Numbered from the stretch's first letter, positions 53,434 to 62,841 are shown. The stretch: 64,000 bases of DNA from Parasedimentitalea denitrificans (GCF_011813015.1 NZ_QHLQ01000001.1:372001-436000); one strand, 5' to 3'. Numbers and translations: made by a program. The notes: a model not told the origin generated them from the letters alone.

Positions 53434-55848
53434 ATGACTACTTTTTCAAACCTGCAAACTTACCCAAACCAGCTTCATCACACAGAAGGGCCCACATCGT
53501 CTGCCAGAGTGTCAGAAACGATAGACGCTGCGGCGACGACCGCGACGACTTACTCTATTTCTGTTGGTGATACGTTTGCCGGAAACCTGTCCACCGGTGA
53601 CCGAGATTGGATTGGGATCGAGCTGCACGCCGGAGAGGTCAATACATTCAATCTCGAAGGCGCATATGGCGGCAGCGGTACACTCGCCGACCCGTATCTA
53701 CGCCTTTACAACTCCGCCGGCGAAATGGTTGCCTCCAATGACGACAATGGCAAAAGCCTGAATTCGACAATGGTTGGGGCTGTTGACGTCAGTGGCACCT
53801 ATTATGTCTCTGCTGGCAGCTACAGGGACAGATATGCCGGAACCTACGAACTATCAGTCACTTCGGGCGGCCCCTCAGGCCCGGACCCAGTACTGGGAAC
53901 ACTGAATGAACTGGCCGCCTACCTGACCGACGGTTTTTGGGCGGACAACAGCTTTATTCGCCATAGCTTTGATACATCGTCTAGCAACGTCATCTCAGTA
54001 AACCTGACCGGCCTAACCGCAGCCGGACAACAACTGGCGCGTTGGGCATTTGACGCCTGGGAAATGGTCGCTGATATCCTGTTCGACGAAACCACCAATA
54101 CCGATGCGGATATCCGTTTTCAGGATCACGATAGTGGCGCCTACTCAAGCTCGCATAATGTCGTTGGCGGCAACACAGGATATTCCATCGTCAATGTCTC
54201 TACATCCTGGATCGACTCTTACGGAACCACTATCGACAGCTATTCCTTACAGACCTATCTCCACGAAATCGGCCATGCCTTGGGGTTAGGCCATCAGGGC
54301 GATTACAACGGAAGAGCCGCCTACGGCACGGATAACAGGTTTACAAATGACAGCTGGCAGCTGTCGCTGATGTCCTACTTTAGTCAGGCAGAAAACACCG
54401 AAACCGACGCCAGCCGAGCACTGGTACTTACACCAATGATGGCGGATATCATCGCCATTCAGGACCTCTACGGCGCGGCCAACGGCAACAGCGAAACAGC
54501 AGGCGACACAATCTGGGGAGCCAATTCTAACCTCGGCGGTCCACTTGGCGTGTATTTTGGCAACCTGACAACAAGCACCAACACCTACGGTGGCGGCACC
54601 ATTGCCTTTACGATCCACGATACCGAGGGCACAGACACACTGGACACCAGCCCCTTTTCAACCGCAAACCGGATCGAAATGCGGGGTGGGTATTTTTCTG
54701 ATGTGGGCGGCCTGATCGGCAATGTAGGCATTGCGGTGGGCACCCTGCTAGAGAACCTGATTTCCGGCTCCGGTAACGACACAGTCACAGGCAATACCGC
54801 CGACAACACCATTGAATTGGGCGACGGCGACAACCGAGCCTACGCACAGGCAGGCAACGACACCGTAACAGGTGGCAGTGGCGCGGATAAACTCTACGGA
54901 GAAACCGGTATGGACCGGCTAATCGGTGGGCTTGGCGCTGATACCGTCAGTGGTGGCGATGACGCAGACAAGCTATATGGTCAAGGCGGGTTAGACAGCC
55001 TGTATGGTGGATCGGGGAACGACACCCTCAGCGGTGGGAATGACGCAGACAAGCTATATGGACAAGACGGCGCAGACCGGCTCTTTGGCGGATCGGGCAA
55101 CGATACACTCGTCGGCGAAGACGGCGCCGACAAGCTATATGGCGAAAACGGTACAGACCGATTGTTCGGCGGATTGGGGAACGACACCCTCAGCGGTGGG
55201 AATGACGCCGACAAACTATATGGAGAGGATGGTCTGGACTACCTATTTGGCGGATCGGGCAACGATACCCTCAGCGGCGGAAATGACGCGGACAAACTAT
55301 ATGGGCAAGACGGCGCAGACAGCCTGTTTGGTGGCTTGGGCAACGACACCTTAAGCGGCGGAACCAACTCTGACAGGCTGTACGGAAACGAAGGAAATGA
55401 TCGGTTGTTCGGAGAAGACGGCTCTGACCGGTTGTTTGGTGGCCACGGCAATGATCTCTTGCACGGAGGCAACCAGAATGACCGCTTGTACGGCGAGGAT
55501 GGCGCTGACAGGCTGATCGGCGGTTCTGGCAATGACTTTTTGCTGGGTAACAGCGGCACCGACCGGTTAGAAGGTGAGGACGGCGATGACATCCTGATTG
55601 GCGGAACAGAGGCAGATGTCTTTGTCTTTACAGATGGCAGCTGGGCGGACCGGATTACCGATTTCTCCACCACGGAAGGCGACCGGATCCTGTTTACAGG
55701 CGTCACAGCACTGACATCCTTTGCCGATGTAACAGCCGCGGCCTCGCAGATAGCTGACGGGCTACTGATTGACATCGGCAACGGCGGATCAGTGCTGCTG
55801 GAGAACCTGCTGCTTGCCGATCTGGATAGAAGTGACTTTATTTTCTAA
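53434..55848 (+). CDS. Secreted serralysin-like M10 metalloprotease with PPC domain and RTX repeats
   Basis: 804 residues. There is no Sec signal peptide. Residues about 45-145 resemble a bacterial pre-peptidase (PPC) domain (FAGNLSTGDRDWIGIELHAG). The catalytic domain has the zinc motif HEIGHALGLGH with His277, Glu278, His281 and His287, and the Met-turn LSLMSYFS around Met313. From about 445 to 730 come many GGxGxDxL Ca2+-binding nonapeptides, and the end LADLDRSDFIF is a typical signal for type I secretion. GGGAAG six bases before the ATG supports the start. The protein should be exported and digest extracellular protein; no type I secretion genes are in the window. Confidence 0.92.
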   Translation: MTTFSNLQTYPNQLHHTEGPTSSARVSETIDAAATTATTYSISVGDTFAGNLSTGDRDWIGIELHAGEVNTFNLEGAYGGSGTLADPYLRLYNSAGEMVASNDDNGKSLNSTMVGAVDVSGTYYVSAGSYRDRYAGTYELSVTSGGPSGPDPVLGTLNELAAYLTDGFWADNSFIRHSFDTSSSNVISVNLTGLTAAGQQLARWAFDAWEMVADILFDETTNTDADIRFQDHDSGAYSSSHNVVGGNTGYSIVNVSTSWIDSYGTTIDSYSLQTYLHEIGHALGLGHQGDYNGRAAYGTDNRFTNDSWQLSLMSYFSQAENTETDASRALVLTPMMADIIAIQDLYGAANGNSETAGDTIWGANSNLGGPLGVYFGNLTTSTNTYGGGTIAFTIHDTEGTDTLDTSPFSTANRIEMRGGYFSDVGGLIGNVGIAVGTLLENLISGSGNDTVTGNTADNTIELGDGDNRAYAQAGNDTVTGGSGADKLYGETGMDRLIGGLGADTVSGGDDADKLYGQGGLDSLYGGSGNDTLSGGNDADKLYGQDGADRLFGGSGNDTLVGEDGADKLYGENGTDRLFGGLGNDTLSGGNDADKLYGEDGLDYLFGGSGNDTLSGGNDADKLYGQDGADSLFGGLGNDTLSGGTNSDRLYGNEGNDRLFGEDGSDRLFGGHGNDLLHGGNQNDRLYGEDGADRLIGGSGNDFLLGNSGTDRLEGEDGDDILIGGTEADVFVFTDGSWADRITDFSTTEGDRILFTGVTALTSFADVTAAASQIADGLLIDIGNGGSVLLENLLLADLDRSDFIF

Positions 55849-55875
55849 GTCGACTGAACGCCAAAAAAACAAGAC

Positions 55876-55898
55876 CGGCCCAAATTGCATTTGGGCCG
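55876..55898 (+). terminator. Terminator-like hairpin after the RTX protease gene
   Basis: A 10-bp perfect stem (CGGCCCAAAT / ATTTGGGCCG) with a 3-base loop, 27 bases after the stop codon. The following tail ATTTCAAG has only a short T-run, so termination may be partial. Confidence 0.65.
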
Positions 55899-55988
55899 AT
55901 TTCAAGTAGTATCCAGACTGGCCGCTCGCCTTCTTTTTTGGGCAGCACTAGCCACCCCGCGAAAAACAACGGCTCTGAGGATACGGTA

Positions 55989-56291
55989 ATGAAAGCACAT
56001 TATATTCTTCCGGCTCTTTTGATCTTGGCCGCCTGCGACACCCCTAATAGTGCAGCGCGAACGTCGACGAATGGCAGCACCGAGATAAAACTTCAGGGAA
56101 ACCTGAACTGCTGGGACAACCAGTGTATGCAATACCATGCACATAACGGTTCATTCTCACTACCGGGGCGCAGATCAGTAAGGGCCCCCGCTGGCGCAGT
56201 CCAGACCGGCGGCTATATGTCCGTCGATGCCTTTCAACAGGTCTATACGCAGGCCCGCCGCGCCTCATTCATCAGATCCGACGACAGATAA
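55989..56291 (+). CDS. Small putative lipoprotein, function unknown
   Basis: 100 residues. The N-terminus MKAHYILPALLILAAC is a lipoprotein signal peptide with lipobox LAAC, so Cys16 should become lipidated and anchor the protein to a membrane facing the periplasm. The mature part is polar, with a Cys pair (NCWDNQCMQYHA) that could form a disulphide. I do not recognise the family. GAGGA eight bases upstream of the ATG supports translation. It stands alone between the protease and a hydrolase gene. Confidence 0.72.
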   Translation: MKAHYILPALLILAACDTPNSAARTSTNGSTEIKLQGNLNCWDNQCMQYHAHNGSFSLPGRRSVRAPAGAVQTGGYMSVDAFQQVYTQARRASFIRSDDR

Positions 56292-56374
56292 TTTTCCGCT
56301 GAAAAGCTAAATTTAACAAGCCGCGACTTTCGCCCATGGGGTCGCCGAAACTTGATTGTAAAAGGAATGACCAA

Positions 56375-57223
56375 ATGCGCGGCCCCCAATTTTCACTGGT
56401 CAAGGCACTAGGCCACAAAGTGCACGTCACCGAATGGGGAACCCGGAACAATCAACCGCTGGTCATGTGGCACGGCTTGGCACGAACAGGTCGGGATTTT
56501 GATGAACTGGCCGCAGCACTGTCAGACCGATATTTCATCATCTGTCCCGATACAATCGGCCGTGGCCTGTCCAGCTGGTCGAGCGATCCGAAATCTGACT
56601 ACTGTATCGACGCCTACGCACGCCTCGCCATTGCACTGATGGATCACTACGACATGAACAGCGTGGCTTGGCTCGGAACCTCTATGGGAGGGGCAATAGG
56701 CATGCACTTGGCCGCCAGCCCCGATGCCAGCCGCATCTCTTGCCTGATTGTCAACGACATCGGGCCCGAAGTTCCGCAGTCAGCCATTGACCGGATTGTT
56801 CAATACGTCTGCGAACCGCCAGTGTTTGATCACATATCCGCGGCCCACGATTGGCTGCGCAACACCTACGCCCCCTTTGGCCCAGCCAGTCCAGAGTTCT
56901 GGCAGCGCATGACACGCGCCTCTATACGGAGGACAGATCAGGGCAATATCACACTCCATTACGACCCCGCCATTACCCAACAGTTCTTATCATCCGCAGG
57001 CATCAAATCCACATGGAGCGACTACGCCACGATAACCCTGCCAACCCATGTGATCCGTGGCATGTCGTCGGACATCCTGACAACTGAGATCCTAACCCGC
57101 ATGCAGCTCAAAGGCCCGCGCCCTCATGTGACACAGATACCAGACTGCGGACACGCCCCTACCCTTTCACGGCCCAAAGACATTCAGATGGTCAGCGAAT
57201 TACTAGCGGTCCTTTGTAGTTAA
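56375..57223 (+). CDS. Alpha/beta-fold hydrolase
   Basis: 282 residues with the oxyanion-hole motif MWHGLARTGRDFD, the nucleophile elbow GTSMGGAIG (Ser) and the late His in PDCGHAPTL; an Asp is likely in the segment around RGMSSDILT. No signal peptide is seen. The family covers esterases, lipases and haloperoxidase-like enzymes, so the substrate is open. AAAAGGA eight bases before the ATG at 56375 decides the start over the ATG at 56336. Confidence 0.85.
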   Translation: MRGPQFSLVKALGHKVHVTEWGTRNNQPLVMWHGLARTGRDFDELAAALSDRYFIICPDTIGRGLSSWSSDPKSDYCIDAYARLAIALMDHYDMNSVAWLGTSMGGAIGMHLAASPDASRISCLIVNDIGPEVPQSAIDRIVQYVCEPPVFDHISAAHDWLRNTYAPFGPASPEFWQRMTRASIRRTDQGNITLHYDPAITQQFLSSAGIKSTWSDYATITLPTHVIRGMSSDILTTEILTRMQLKGPRPHVTQIPDCGHAPTLSRPKDIQMVSELLAVLCS

Positions 57224-57778
57224 AGACCCAAACAACCGGTCGATTCCGGAAACGAATCACTCGCCAAACAGCCTAATTTGCAGGGCAGATCAGCCTATTC
57301 CCCCTCTTTTACGCTACTATCACCGGTAGTTTACAACTGACTTTTAATCGCTTTCCCAAGTAGCATCAGCCTATAGACCACCTCGCAGCAACCACCGTTT
57401 CCAAGCGGTGGAAGGTGGTCAAATCAAACTCACAGATCTGAAAACCAACAGCCAGACACCGCGATAAGTCATATTTATCGATTGATTTCAAGGCAGTACA
57501 GCAACACCACACCAGCGCTTTCATTCACTTCACGTCCCAATGGAACTCTGACCACCCAAAAGCCCAAGCTGACTTGAAATCAAAGGTTTAAGCTAAACTA
57601 TGCCTATTGAAAAATTTACTCTTGATAGCTGCGCCACAATCCAGCACATGAAGGTGGCTTACGTTTTTCTTTTTCGGCCTACTGTCTCCCGTTCTACGGC
57701 GTTCAGTCTTTCGATCCAGACCTGACATGCCGGGCTGTCGCACCAACGCGGACAGCAACTAAATAGGAGACTACGGAT
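57224..57778. other. Gene-free spacer with a nested hairpin and the leader of the cold-shock gene
   Basis: 555 bases. At 57376-57420 an outer stem (GACCACC / GGTGGTC) encloses an inner stem (CCACCG / CGGTGG, 57392-57411) with a 9-base and a 2-base internal loop. It could be a terminator-like or structured RNA. The last 200 bases are A+T-rich and T-rich patches and probably hold the promoter and long leader typical of cold-shock genes. No credible protein gene is seen. Confidence 0.4.
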
Positions 57779-57985
57779 ATGGCCACTGGCACCGTAAAAT
57801 GGTTTAACTCTACTAAAGGCTTCGGCTTCATCGCACCTGAAGGTGGCAGCAAAGATGTGTTCGTTCACATTTCCGCCGTTGAGCGTTCCGGCCTGACTGG
57901 CCTGGCCGACAACCAGAAAGTGACTTTTGACATCGAGCCCGGCCGTGACGGTCGTGAGTCCGCTGTGAATCTCGCACTGGCCTAA
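57779..57985 (+). CDS. cspA: Cold-shock domain protein (CspA family)
   Basis: 68 residues, a single cold-shock OB-fold: [20 protein letters not shown] contains RNP1 (KGFGFI) and [10 protein letters not shown] is RNP2. It binds single-stranded RNA and melts secondary structure, often after a temperature drop. TAGGAG about ten bases upstream supports the start. It is followed by a strong hairpin at 58010-58036 and is a single-gene unit. Confidence 0.95.
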   Translation: MATGTVKWFNSTKGFGFIAPEGGSKDVFVHISAVERSGLTGLADNQKVTFDIEPGRDGRESAVNLALA

Positions 57986-58009
57986 GCCTTTTCGAAGACA
58001 AATTCTGAG

Positions 58010-58036
58010 GCGCGGCCCCTTTTCTGCGGGCCGCGC
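58010..58036 (+). terminator. Terminator hairpin after the cold-shock gene
   Basis: A 9-bp perfect stem (GCGCGGCCC / GGGCCGCGC) with a 9-base loop, 24 bases past the stop codon, followed by TTCGCATTTC. The stem is strong though the T-run is broken. Confidence 0.75.
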
Positions 58037-58315
58037 TTCGCATTTCAGCTCTTAAATCTGACGGCAGCTCTTTACCTCTTCTTCTCCCCTTTTCGGGCTA
58101 AGAATTGAGGCTGCTAGGCTAAAGCCCATTTCATGCCTCGCAATCCATTACCAGTGGAGTTTGTAGAGGTCTGGACACAGGGCATACTATCTCCACCACA
58201 AAATGCGGCGTGTTGGGTCACAATGAATTGTGGTGAGTTAACTGAAATTTTCTCTCTTTGGGTGCATTATTTGACCAGACAACGGTCCAACCCAATAACT
58301 TGAGCGATCAGTACC

Positions 58316-58885
58316 ATGATTATTTTGCGTTCCATTGCAGCCGCCACTCTTGCGACAATAGCCAGCTTAACCTCAGCCACTGAGCTGCCGCCGACAGATC
58401 CAATTTCGGCCAAGATCTTTTTGGAATTGCACAGTCTTCAGACGCTTTCTGCCAACATCCGCCCTCTCGTCTCTGCTCCGGGCGAAGCCTTTCGGATCAT
58501 CGACGGTGATTTCTTTGCACTGGGCAATCTCAGAATACGTTTGGTTGGCATCGACGCGCCTGAGGCAGCACAGCTCTGTAACACACCAGATGGCGCCTCG
58601 TGGGATTGCTCTGCCAAATCAAGTGATCGGGCTCGAAGTATCATAAACAAGGCTTCCCGTGTTGAATGCTTCACCAGTGAAGACGGCAGCCATGGGCTTT
58701 ATGTGGCATCCTGCCAAGCAGACGGACGTGATGTTGGTGCATTACTGGTCGAAGAAGGCCTGGCATGGCCTGATCGGGATCAAAGCTATTACGTTTCCGA
58801 AACGAACTCGGCTCAGGCCAATAGCATAGGCATTTGGCAGGCATACACACAGCCCCCATGGGAATGGCGCCTGGAACAACACTAA
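58316..58885 (+). CDS. Secreted staphylococcal-nuclease-like protein
   Basis: 189 residues. The N-terminus (MIILRSIAAATLATIASLTS) is a signal peptide. FRIIDGDFFALGNLRIRLVGIDAPEAAQ is split by the SNase fold motifs: DGD for Ca2+ binding, RLVGIDAPE with the catalytic Arg; further on are VGALLVEEGLAW and a SNSIGIW-like end (NSIGIWQAY). It probably cuts nucleic acid outside the cytoplasm. In the usual thermonuclease pattern a second catalytic Glu and Arg follow the DAPE motif; the Glu is in DAPEA, the second Arg is not obvious, so activity is uncertain. Confidence 0.78.
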   Translation: MIILRSIAAATLATIASLTSATELPPTDPISAKIFLELHSLQTLSANIRPLVSAPGEAFRIIDGDFFALGNLRIRLVGIDAPEAAQLCNTPDGASWDCSAKSSDRARSIINKASRVECFTSEDGSHGLYVASCQADGRDVGALLVEEGLAWPDRDQSYYVSETNSAQANSIGIWQAYTQPPWEWRLEQH

Positions 58886-58905
58886 CCGCTTGGTCCGCAC
58901 TAAAC

Positions 58906-58964
58906 TGCCGCCACTCTGCAAGAGCGGCGGCACTCTATACTGACGCAGCCGAGTTATGGCTGCG
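58906..58964. terminator. Two tandem hairpins between convergent genes
   Basis: First hairpin 58906-58932: TGCCGCC / GGCGGCA with a further CTC / GAG around a TGCAA loop. Second hairpin 58944-58964: CGCAGCC / GGCTGCG with a 7-base loop. They lie between the nuclease gene (plus) and the RidA gene (minus) and probably end transcription from both sides. Confidence 0.65.
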
Positions 58965-58989
58965 CTAGGTAACAACGCAATTTTCGGTC

Positions 58990-59391
58990 TTACTTCTCAC
59001 CCAGAAACGCGGTCCCTTCCACCTCAAGAAGCGCCTCGTCTTCCAGCAGGTCCGCGACAACAACCAGCGACATCGCCGGGAAATTACGCCCCAACACACG
59101 GCGGTAGGTCTGGCCGATCTGCCCCTGATTGGCCATGTATTCCTTTTTGTCCTTCACAAACCAAGTCAGACGCACAAGGTCTTCGGCCGTTCCACCGGCG
59201 GCTTCCAGAACCGCCAGAATATTCCTCAGTACCTGCTCCATCTGGCCGATGAAACTGTGCTCGACAAACACCTGATCTGCGGTCCAGCCGATTTGCCCGC
59301 CGATATACAGCGTGCCATCGCCCCCCAGAACGCCGTTCGCATAACCCTTTGCCGGAGCCCAACCTTCGGGGTGAATTACCGTATTGTTCAT
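58990..59391 (-). CDS. RidA/YjgF-family protein (enamine/imine deaminase-like)
   Basis: 133 residues of the RidA fold. LYIGGQIGWTADQVFVEHSF, the central segment EQVLRNILAVLEAAGGTAED and the C-terminal LLEVEGTAFLG match the family; the Arg that binds the substrate carboxylate in RidA is probably that of DLVRLTWFV or YRRVLGRNF. It could hydrolyse reactive enamines formed from amino acids. It is the last gene of a Liv-type importer operon, 56 bases after livF, so it may act on the imported compound. Confidence 0.87.
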   Translation of the reverse strand: MNNTVIHPEGWAPAKGYANGVLGGDGTLYIGGQIGWTADQVFVEHSFIGQMEQVLRNILAVLEAAGGTAEDLVRLTWFVKDKKEYMANQGQIGQTYRRVLGRNFPAMSLVVVADLLEDEALLEVEGTAFLGEK

Positions 59392-59447
59392 GTGCTTTTC
59401 TCCTGCAAATGTTGCCCCAGCGGGGCAGCAATTCGAAATCTATTCTC

Positions 59448-60137
59448 TTAGACGCCCAGATACTGATCAGTGATCTGCGGCGTAAGGTCTGAAAACGCGC
59501 CGCTCCAAACTGTGCGGCCCTTTTCAAGGATAACCCCGGTGTCAGCCACAGTTCCTAGTTCCTTCAACGACTTATCGATCACCAGAATGGCCATATTGGT
59601 CTCATTTTTCAGCCGCGAGATTGCAGCCCAAATTTCCTGACGTACAACCGGCGCCAACCCCTCGGTCGCCTCGTCCAGAATAAGCAGCCGTGGGTTCGTC
59701 ATCAGCGCCCGACCGATCGCCAGCATCTGTTGCTCGCCGCCAGACAGCGACGTCGACAACTGATCTCGGCGTTCCTCTAGCCGGGGGAACAGCTTGGCAA
59801 TCGCCGCAAAATTCCACGCACCGGGACGCGCCGAGGCAATCAGGTTTTCATATACTGTCAGGTTCGGAAAGCAACGCCGCCCTTCCGGAACCAGCCCCAG
59901 CCCCAAACGCGCGGCGCGGTGCGTAGGCACATTCGCCAGGTCTTGCCCGGCAAACAGTACTTTGCCACCACGGTTCTCCAGCATGCGACAAATCACTTTA
60001 ACGGTTGTCGACTTACCCATCCCATTGCGCCCCATAACGGCAAGTACCTGCCCCTCGTCGATGCTTAGATGAACATCAAACAAGGCCTGCGCAGACCCGT
60101 AGAACGCAGATACATGCGAAAGCTTCAGTAGGCTCAT
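59448..60137 (-). CDS. livF: Liv-type (HAAT) ABC importer ATP-binding protein LivF
   Basis: 229 residues: GRNGMGKSTTVKVICRML (Walker A), LSGGEQQMLAIGRALMTNP (signature), LLILDEATEGLAPVV (Walker B). The EGLAP tail of the Walker B motif is characteristic of LivF. It pairs with LivG as the second ATPase of the importer. It overlaps livG by four bases. Confidence 0.93.
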   Translation of the reverse strand: MSLLKLSHVSAFYGSAQALFDVHLSIDEGQVLAVMGRNGMGKSTTVKVICRMLENRGGKVLFAGQDLANVPTHRAARLGLGLVPEGRRCFPNLTVYENLIASARPGAWNFAAIAKLFPRLEERRDQLSTSLSGGEQQMLAIGRALMTNPRLLILDEATEGLAPVVRQEIWAAISRLKNETNMAILVIDKSLKELGTVADTGVILEKGRTVWSGAFSDLTPQITDQYLGV

Positions 60138-60895
60138 ACCTCGTCCTCCTCACCCAAATAGGCCGACCGAACAATTGGGTTAGAGCGGATTTCATCAACC
60201 GTCCCTGTTGCAACGATCTCGCCATAGACCAGCACGCTGATCCGGTCCGCCAGTGAAAACACCGCGTCCATATCGTGTTCAACCAACAGGATCGGCGCCT
60301 TGTGACGGAGCTGATCCAGGAACCCGGTCAACCGCTGTGACCCTTCCGCCCCCAGCCCGGCCATCGGCTCGTCCATCAGGAACACCTTGGGCGACAAGGT
60401 CAGCGCCACCGCAACTTCTAACTGGCGGCGCTGTCCATGCGACAGCTCGGATGTGATGGTATTTGCAAACTCTTCCAGCCCAACCTGCGCCAACGCATCA
60501 TGGGCGACCTCTAACAGCGCCTTGTCCTTCATCGCCGGACGGAAAAACCCTTTCAGCCCGATCTTCCCCCGGTGACCCAGCGCCCCTAGCACGACGTTCT
60601 GCGCAACCGTGTAATCCATTGCCAGCGACGACACCTGAAACGTACGCCCCAGACCAAGTCGCGCCCGCGCTACCGTGGTTTTATGAGTGATTTCCTCGCC
60701 ATCAAACCAAACCTCACCGCTGTCTGCCTTTAGCCCACCGGCGATCTGTTTGATCAGCGTCGATTTCCCGGCGCCGTTTGGGCCGATCAAAGCGTGAATT
60801 TCACCCGGAACCAAAGTCAGTGAAATGTTGTCACTGGCCTTTAACGCGCCAAAAGATTTTGAGACATTGCGGACGTCCAGAATAGGATCAGTCAT
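60134..60895 (-). CDS. livG: Liv-type (HAAT) ABC importer ATP-binding protein LivG
   Basis: 253 residues: GPNGAGKSTLIKQIAGGLK (Walker A), ELSHGQRRQLEVAVALTLSP (signature), VFLMDEPMAGLGAEGSQRL (Walker B). The GLGAE form is typical of LivG/UrtD. The start is the ATG at 60895: GGGAGG six bases upstream fits better than the TTG at 60901. The start overlaps the end of livM by eight bases. Confidence 0.93.
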   Translation of the reverse strand: MTDPILDVRNVSKSFGALKASDNISLTLVPGEIHALIGPNGAGKSTLIKQIAGGLKADSGEVWFDGEEITHKTTVARARLGLGRTFQVSSLAMDYTVAQNVVLGALGHRGKIGLKGFFRPAMKDKALLEVAHDALAQVGLEEFANTITSELSHGQRRQLEVAVALTLSPKVFLMDEPMAGLGAEGSQRLTGFLDQLRHKAPILLVEHDMDAVFSLADRISVLVYGEIVATGTVDEIRSNPIVRSAYLGEEDEV

Positions 60896-61871
60896 GGGCA
60901 ACCTCCCGACCGGCGACCAAGTGAATTAGGCCACCACGCGCAAACAGCACCACACCCAGCAGGATAGCCCCCAGATAGACATGCCAGAACTCTGACAATC
61001 CACCCAACATGTGCTCAAGCAGGATAAACACCGCCGCACCGACAACCGGCCCAAACAAGCGCCCTGTCCCGCCAAGAATGATAAAGATCATAATCTCACC
61101 CGAGGTCTGCCAACTGAACATTGTCGGGCTGACAAACCTGTTCAGATCCGCAAACAGTGCGCCCGACAGCCCAGTAATCGCGCCGGAAATCGTGAATGCG
61201 ATCAAGTAGAGCCGGTAAGGAACCATCCCAACAGCCTGCATCCGTTCTTCGTTCTGGCGCGCACCACTCAGGGCCAAACCAAACGACGATCTTGCCATGC
61301 GCGACACCAGAAACAGAACGATGCACAGGATCGCAAAGCAGATGCCAAAGAACTGGATCGGATCAAGCGTATTCAATCCGGGGAACCCGTTTCGAACATA
61401 GATAACCAATCCGTCCTCGCCCCCATAGGCAGGCCAGCTGATCATGAAAAAGAACAACATCTGACCGAACGCCAGCGTGATCATGATGAAATACACACCA
61501 GAGGTCCGCAGACTAAGCGCCCCGATCACCAGGGCGGCCAGGGAACTGAACAGCACCGCAAACAGCCAGATCACCGGCATCGATTTCGTGCCCTCAATGA
61601 CCAGCGGCCATTCCATCAACGGCGCGTAATTTTGTGCGTGGCTGGCCAGAATGCCCATCGTATAGCCACCAATTCCGAAAAAGGCGGCATGCCCTAGGCT
61701 GACCAGCCCACCAAGTCCCAGGGCAAAGTTCAACCCGACCCCAGCGATGGCAAAAATAACGGCCTTGGTTGCAAGGGTAATGATAAACGGCTCATCCACA
61801 CTCAGAGCCCATAGTGGCACCGCAAGCAGGCCCAGCAGAACGCAGGCGTTCAGGATTGTTTCTTTGCGCAT
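60888..61871 (-). CDS. livM: Liv-type (HAAT) ABC importer permease LivM
   Basis: 327 residues, about ten membrane helices of the BPD_transp_2 fold: GVGLNFALGLGGLVSLGHAA and the loop SPTMFSWQTSGEIMIFIILG. The start at 61871 (MRKETILNACVLLGLL) is chosen because the frame from 61916 adds 15 residues inside livH without support. It pairs with LivH. One base separates it from livH. Confidence 0.92.
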   Translation of the reverse strand: MRKETILNACVLLGLLAVPLWALSVDEPFIITLATKAVIFAIAGVGLNFALGLGGLVSLGHAAFFGIGGYTMGILASHAQNYAPLMEWPLVIEGTKSMPVIWLFAVLFSSLAALVIGALSLRTSGVYFIMITLAFGQMLFFFMISWPAYGGEDGLVIYVRNGFPGLNTLDPIQFFGICFAILCIVLFLVSRMARSSFGLALSGARQNEERMQAVGMVPYRLYLIAFTISGAITGLSGALFADLNRFVSPTMFSWQTSGEIMIFIILGGTGRLFGPVVGAAVFILLEHMLGGLSEFWHVYLGAILLGVVLFARGGLIHLVAGREVAHD

Positions 61872-61872
61872 C

Positions 61873-62790
61873 TTATGAACTTCCAAACAGGCCAGTGGGC
61901 CTAAACAACAGTACACCGGCCATCAGAACGTAGATCGACATCGATGCCAGTGATGATCCCACCGCCGACGCCGCAGCGGGGTCCATGACCAAACCAAATG
62001 CATTGGGCAGCAGGAACCCGGCCAATGTGTCGGTCAACCCGACCAACAGCGCCCCCAAGAGCGCGCCTTTGATCGAACCAATTCCGCCAATCACGATGAC
62101 AACAAAGGCAAGGATCAGAACGGGTTCGCCCATCCCCACCTGCACCGATTGAATGGCGCCGATCAATGCGCCAGCGATACCAGCCAAGGCCGCGCCTAGG
62201 GCGAAAACGAATGTATATAGATTTGAGATATCAACGCCCAAGGCGGCGATCATTTCGCGATCGCTCTCGCCCGCGCGGATCTGAATACCAATGCGCGTCT
62301 TGGCAATCAGCGCAAACAAACCACCGGCAACAACCAGCCCCACCGCGATGATCGCCAATCGGTACTGGGGGTACTGAATACCAAACGGCAGACTAATCGG
62401 CCCAGCAAGGTAATCAGGAATATCCAGGAACAACGGGAACGACCCAAACAGCCATCTGGTGCCCTCGGAAAAGATCAGGATCAGCGCAAATGTCGCCAAA
62501 ACTTGGTCCAGATGGTCCCGGTTATACAGCCGCCGGATCACCGTCATTTCAACGATGGCCCCAGCCACCGCCGCCGCAACCAGGCTGGCCGCCAGTGCCA
62601 ACAGGAACGACCCCGTTGCAGCAGCCGTCGCAGCAGCCGCAAATGCGCCAATCATGTAGAACGAGCCATGCGCCAGATTGATCAGCCCCATCACCCCAAA
62701 AATTAGGGTCAAACCGGCCGCCATCAAAAACAGCATCACTCCGAATTGTAGTCCGTTTAATACTTGCTCGATGAGCAGAACTAGTGACAT
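61873..62790 (-). CDS. livH: Liv-type (HAAT) ABC importer permease LivH
   Basis: 305 residues, about eight membrane helices, with GVMGLINLAHGSFYMIGAFA and MTVIRRLYNRDHLDQVLATF, both typical of LivH. It is second in the operon after the binding-protein gene. Substrates of the family include branched-chain amino acids, short amides and urea; nothing in the sequence picks one. Confidence 0.93.
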   Translation of the reverse strand: MSLVLLIEQVLNGLQFGVMLFLMAAGLTLIFGVMGLINLAHGSFYMIGAFAAAATAAATGSFLLALAASLVAAAVAGAIVEMTVIRRLYNRDHLDQVLATFALILIFSEGTRWLFGSFPLFLDIPDYLAGPISLPFGIQYPQYRLAIIAVGLVVAGGLFALIAKTRIGIQIRAGESDREMIAALGVDISNLYTFVFALGAALAGIAGALIGAIQSVQVGMGEPVLILAFVVIVIGGIGSIKGALLGALLVGLTDTLAGFLLPNAFGLVMDPAAASAVGSSLASMSIYVLMAGVLLFRPTGLFGSS

Positions 62791-62810
62791 TTCCTGCCCC
62801 TTATCTTGGT

Positions 62811-62834
62811 GCCGGGCCGCATGAACGGCCCGGC
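62811..62834 (-). promoter_or_regulatory. Intercistronic stem-loop after the Liv binding-protein gene
   Basis: A 9-bp perfect stem (GCCGGGCCG / CGGCCCGGC) with a 6-base loop in the 51-base gap between the binding-protein gene and livH. No U-run follows on the minus strand (it is preceded by AAAAAG), so it fits an mRNA-protecting hairpin more than a full terminator. Confidence 0.7.
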
Positions 62835-62841
62835 AGTCTTT

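Noticed and set aside
54760..55620. Tandem DNA repeats resembling a repeat array
   Set aside because: They encode the GGxGxDxL calcium-binding repeats of the RTX protease and are explained by the protein.
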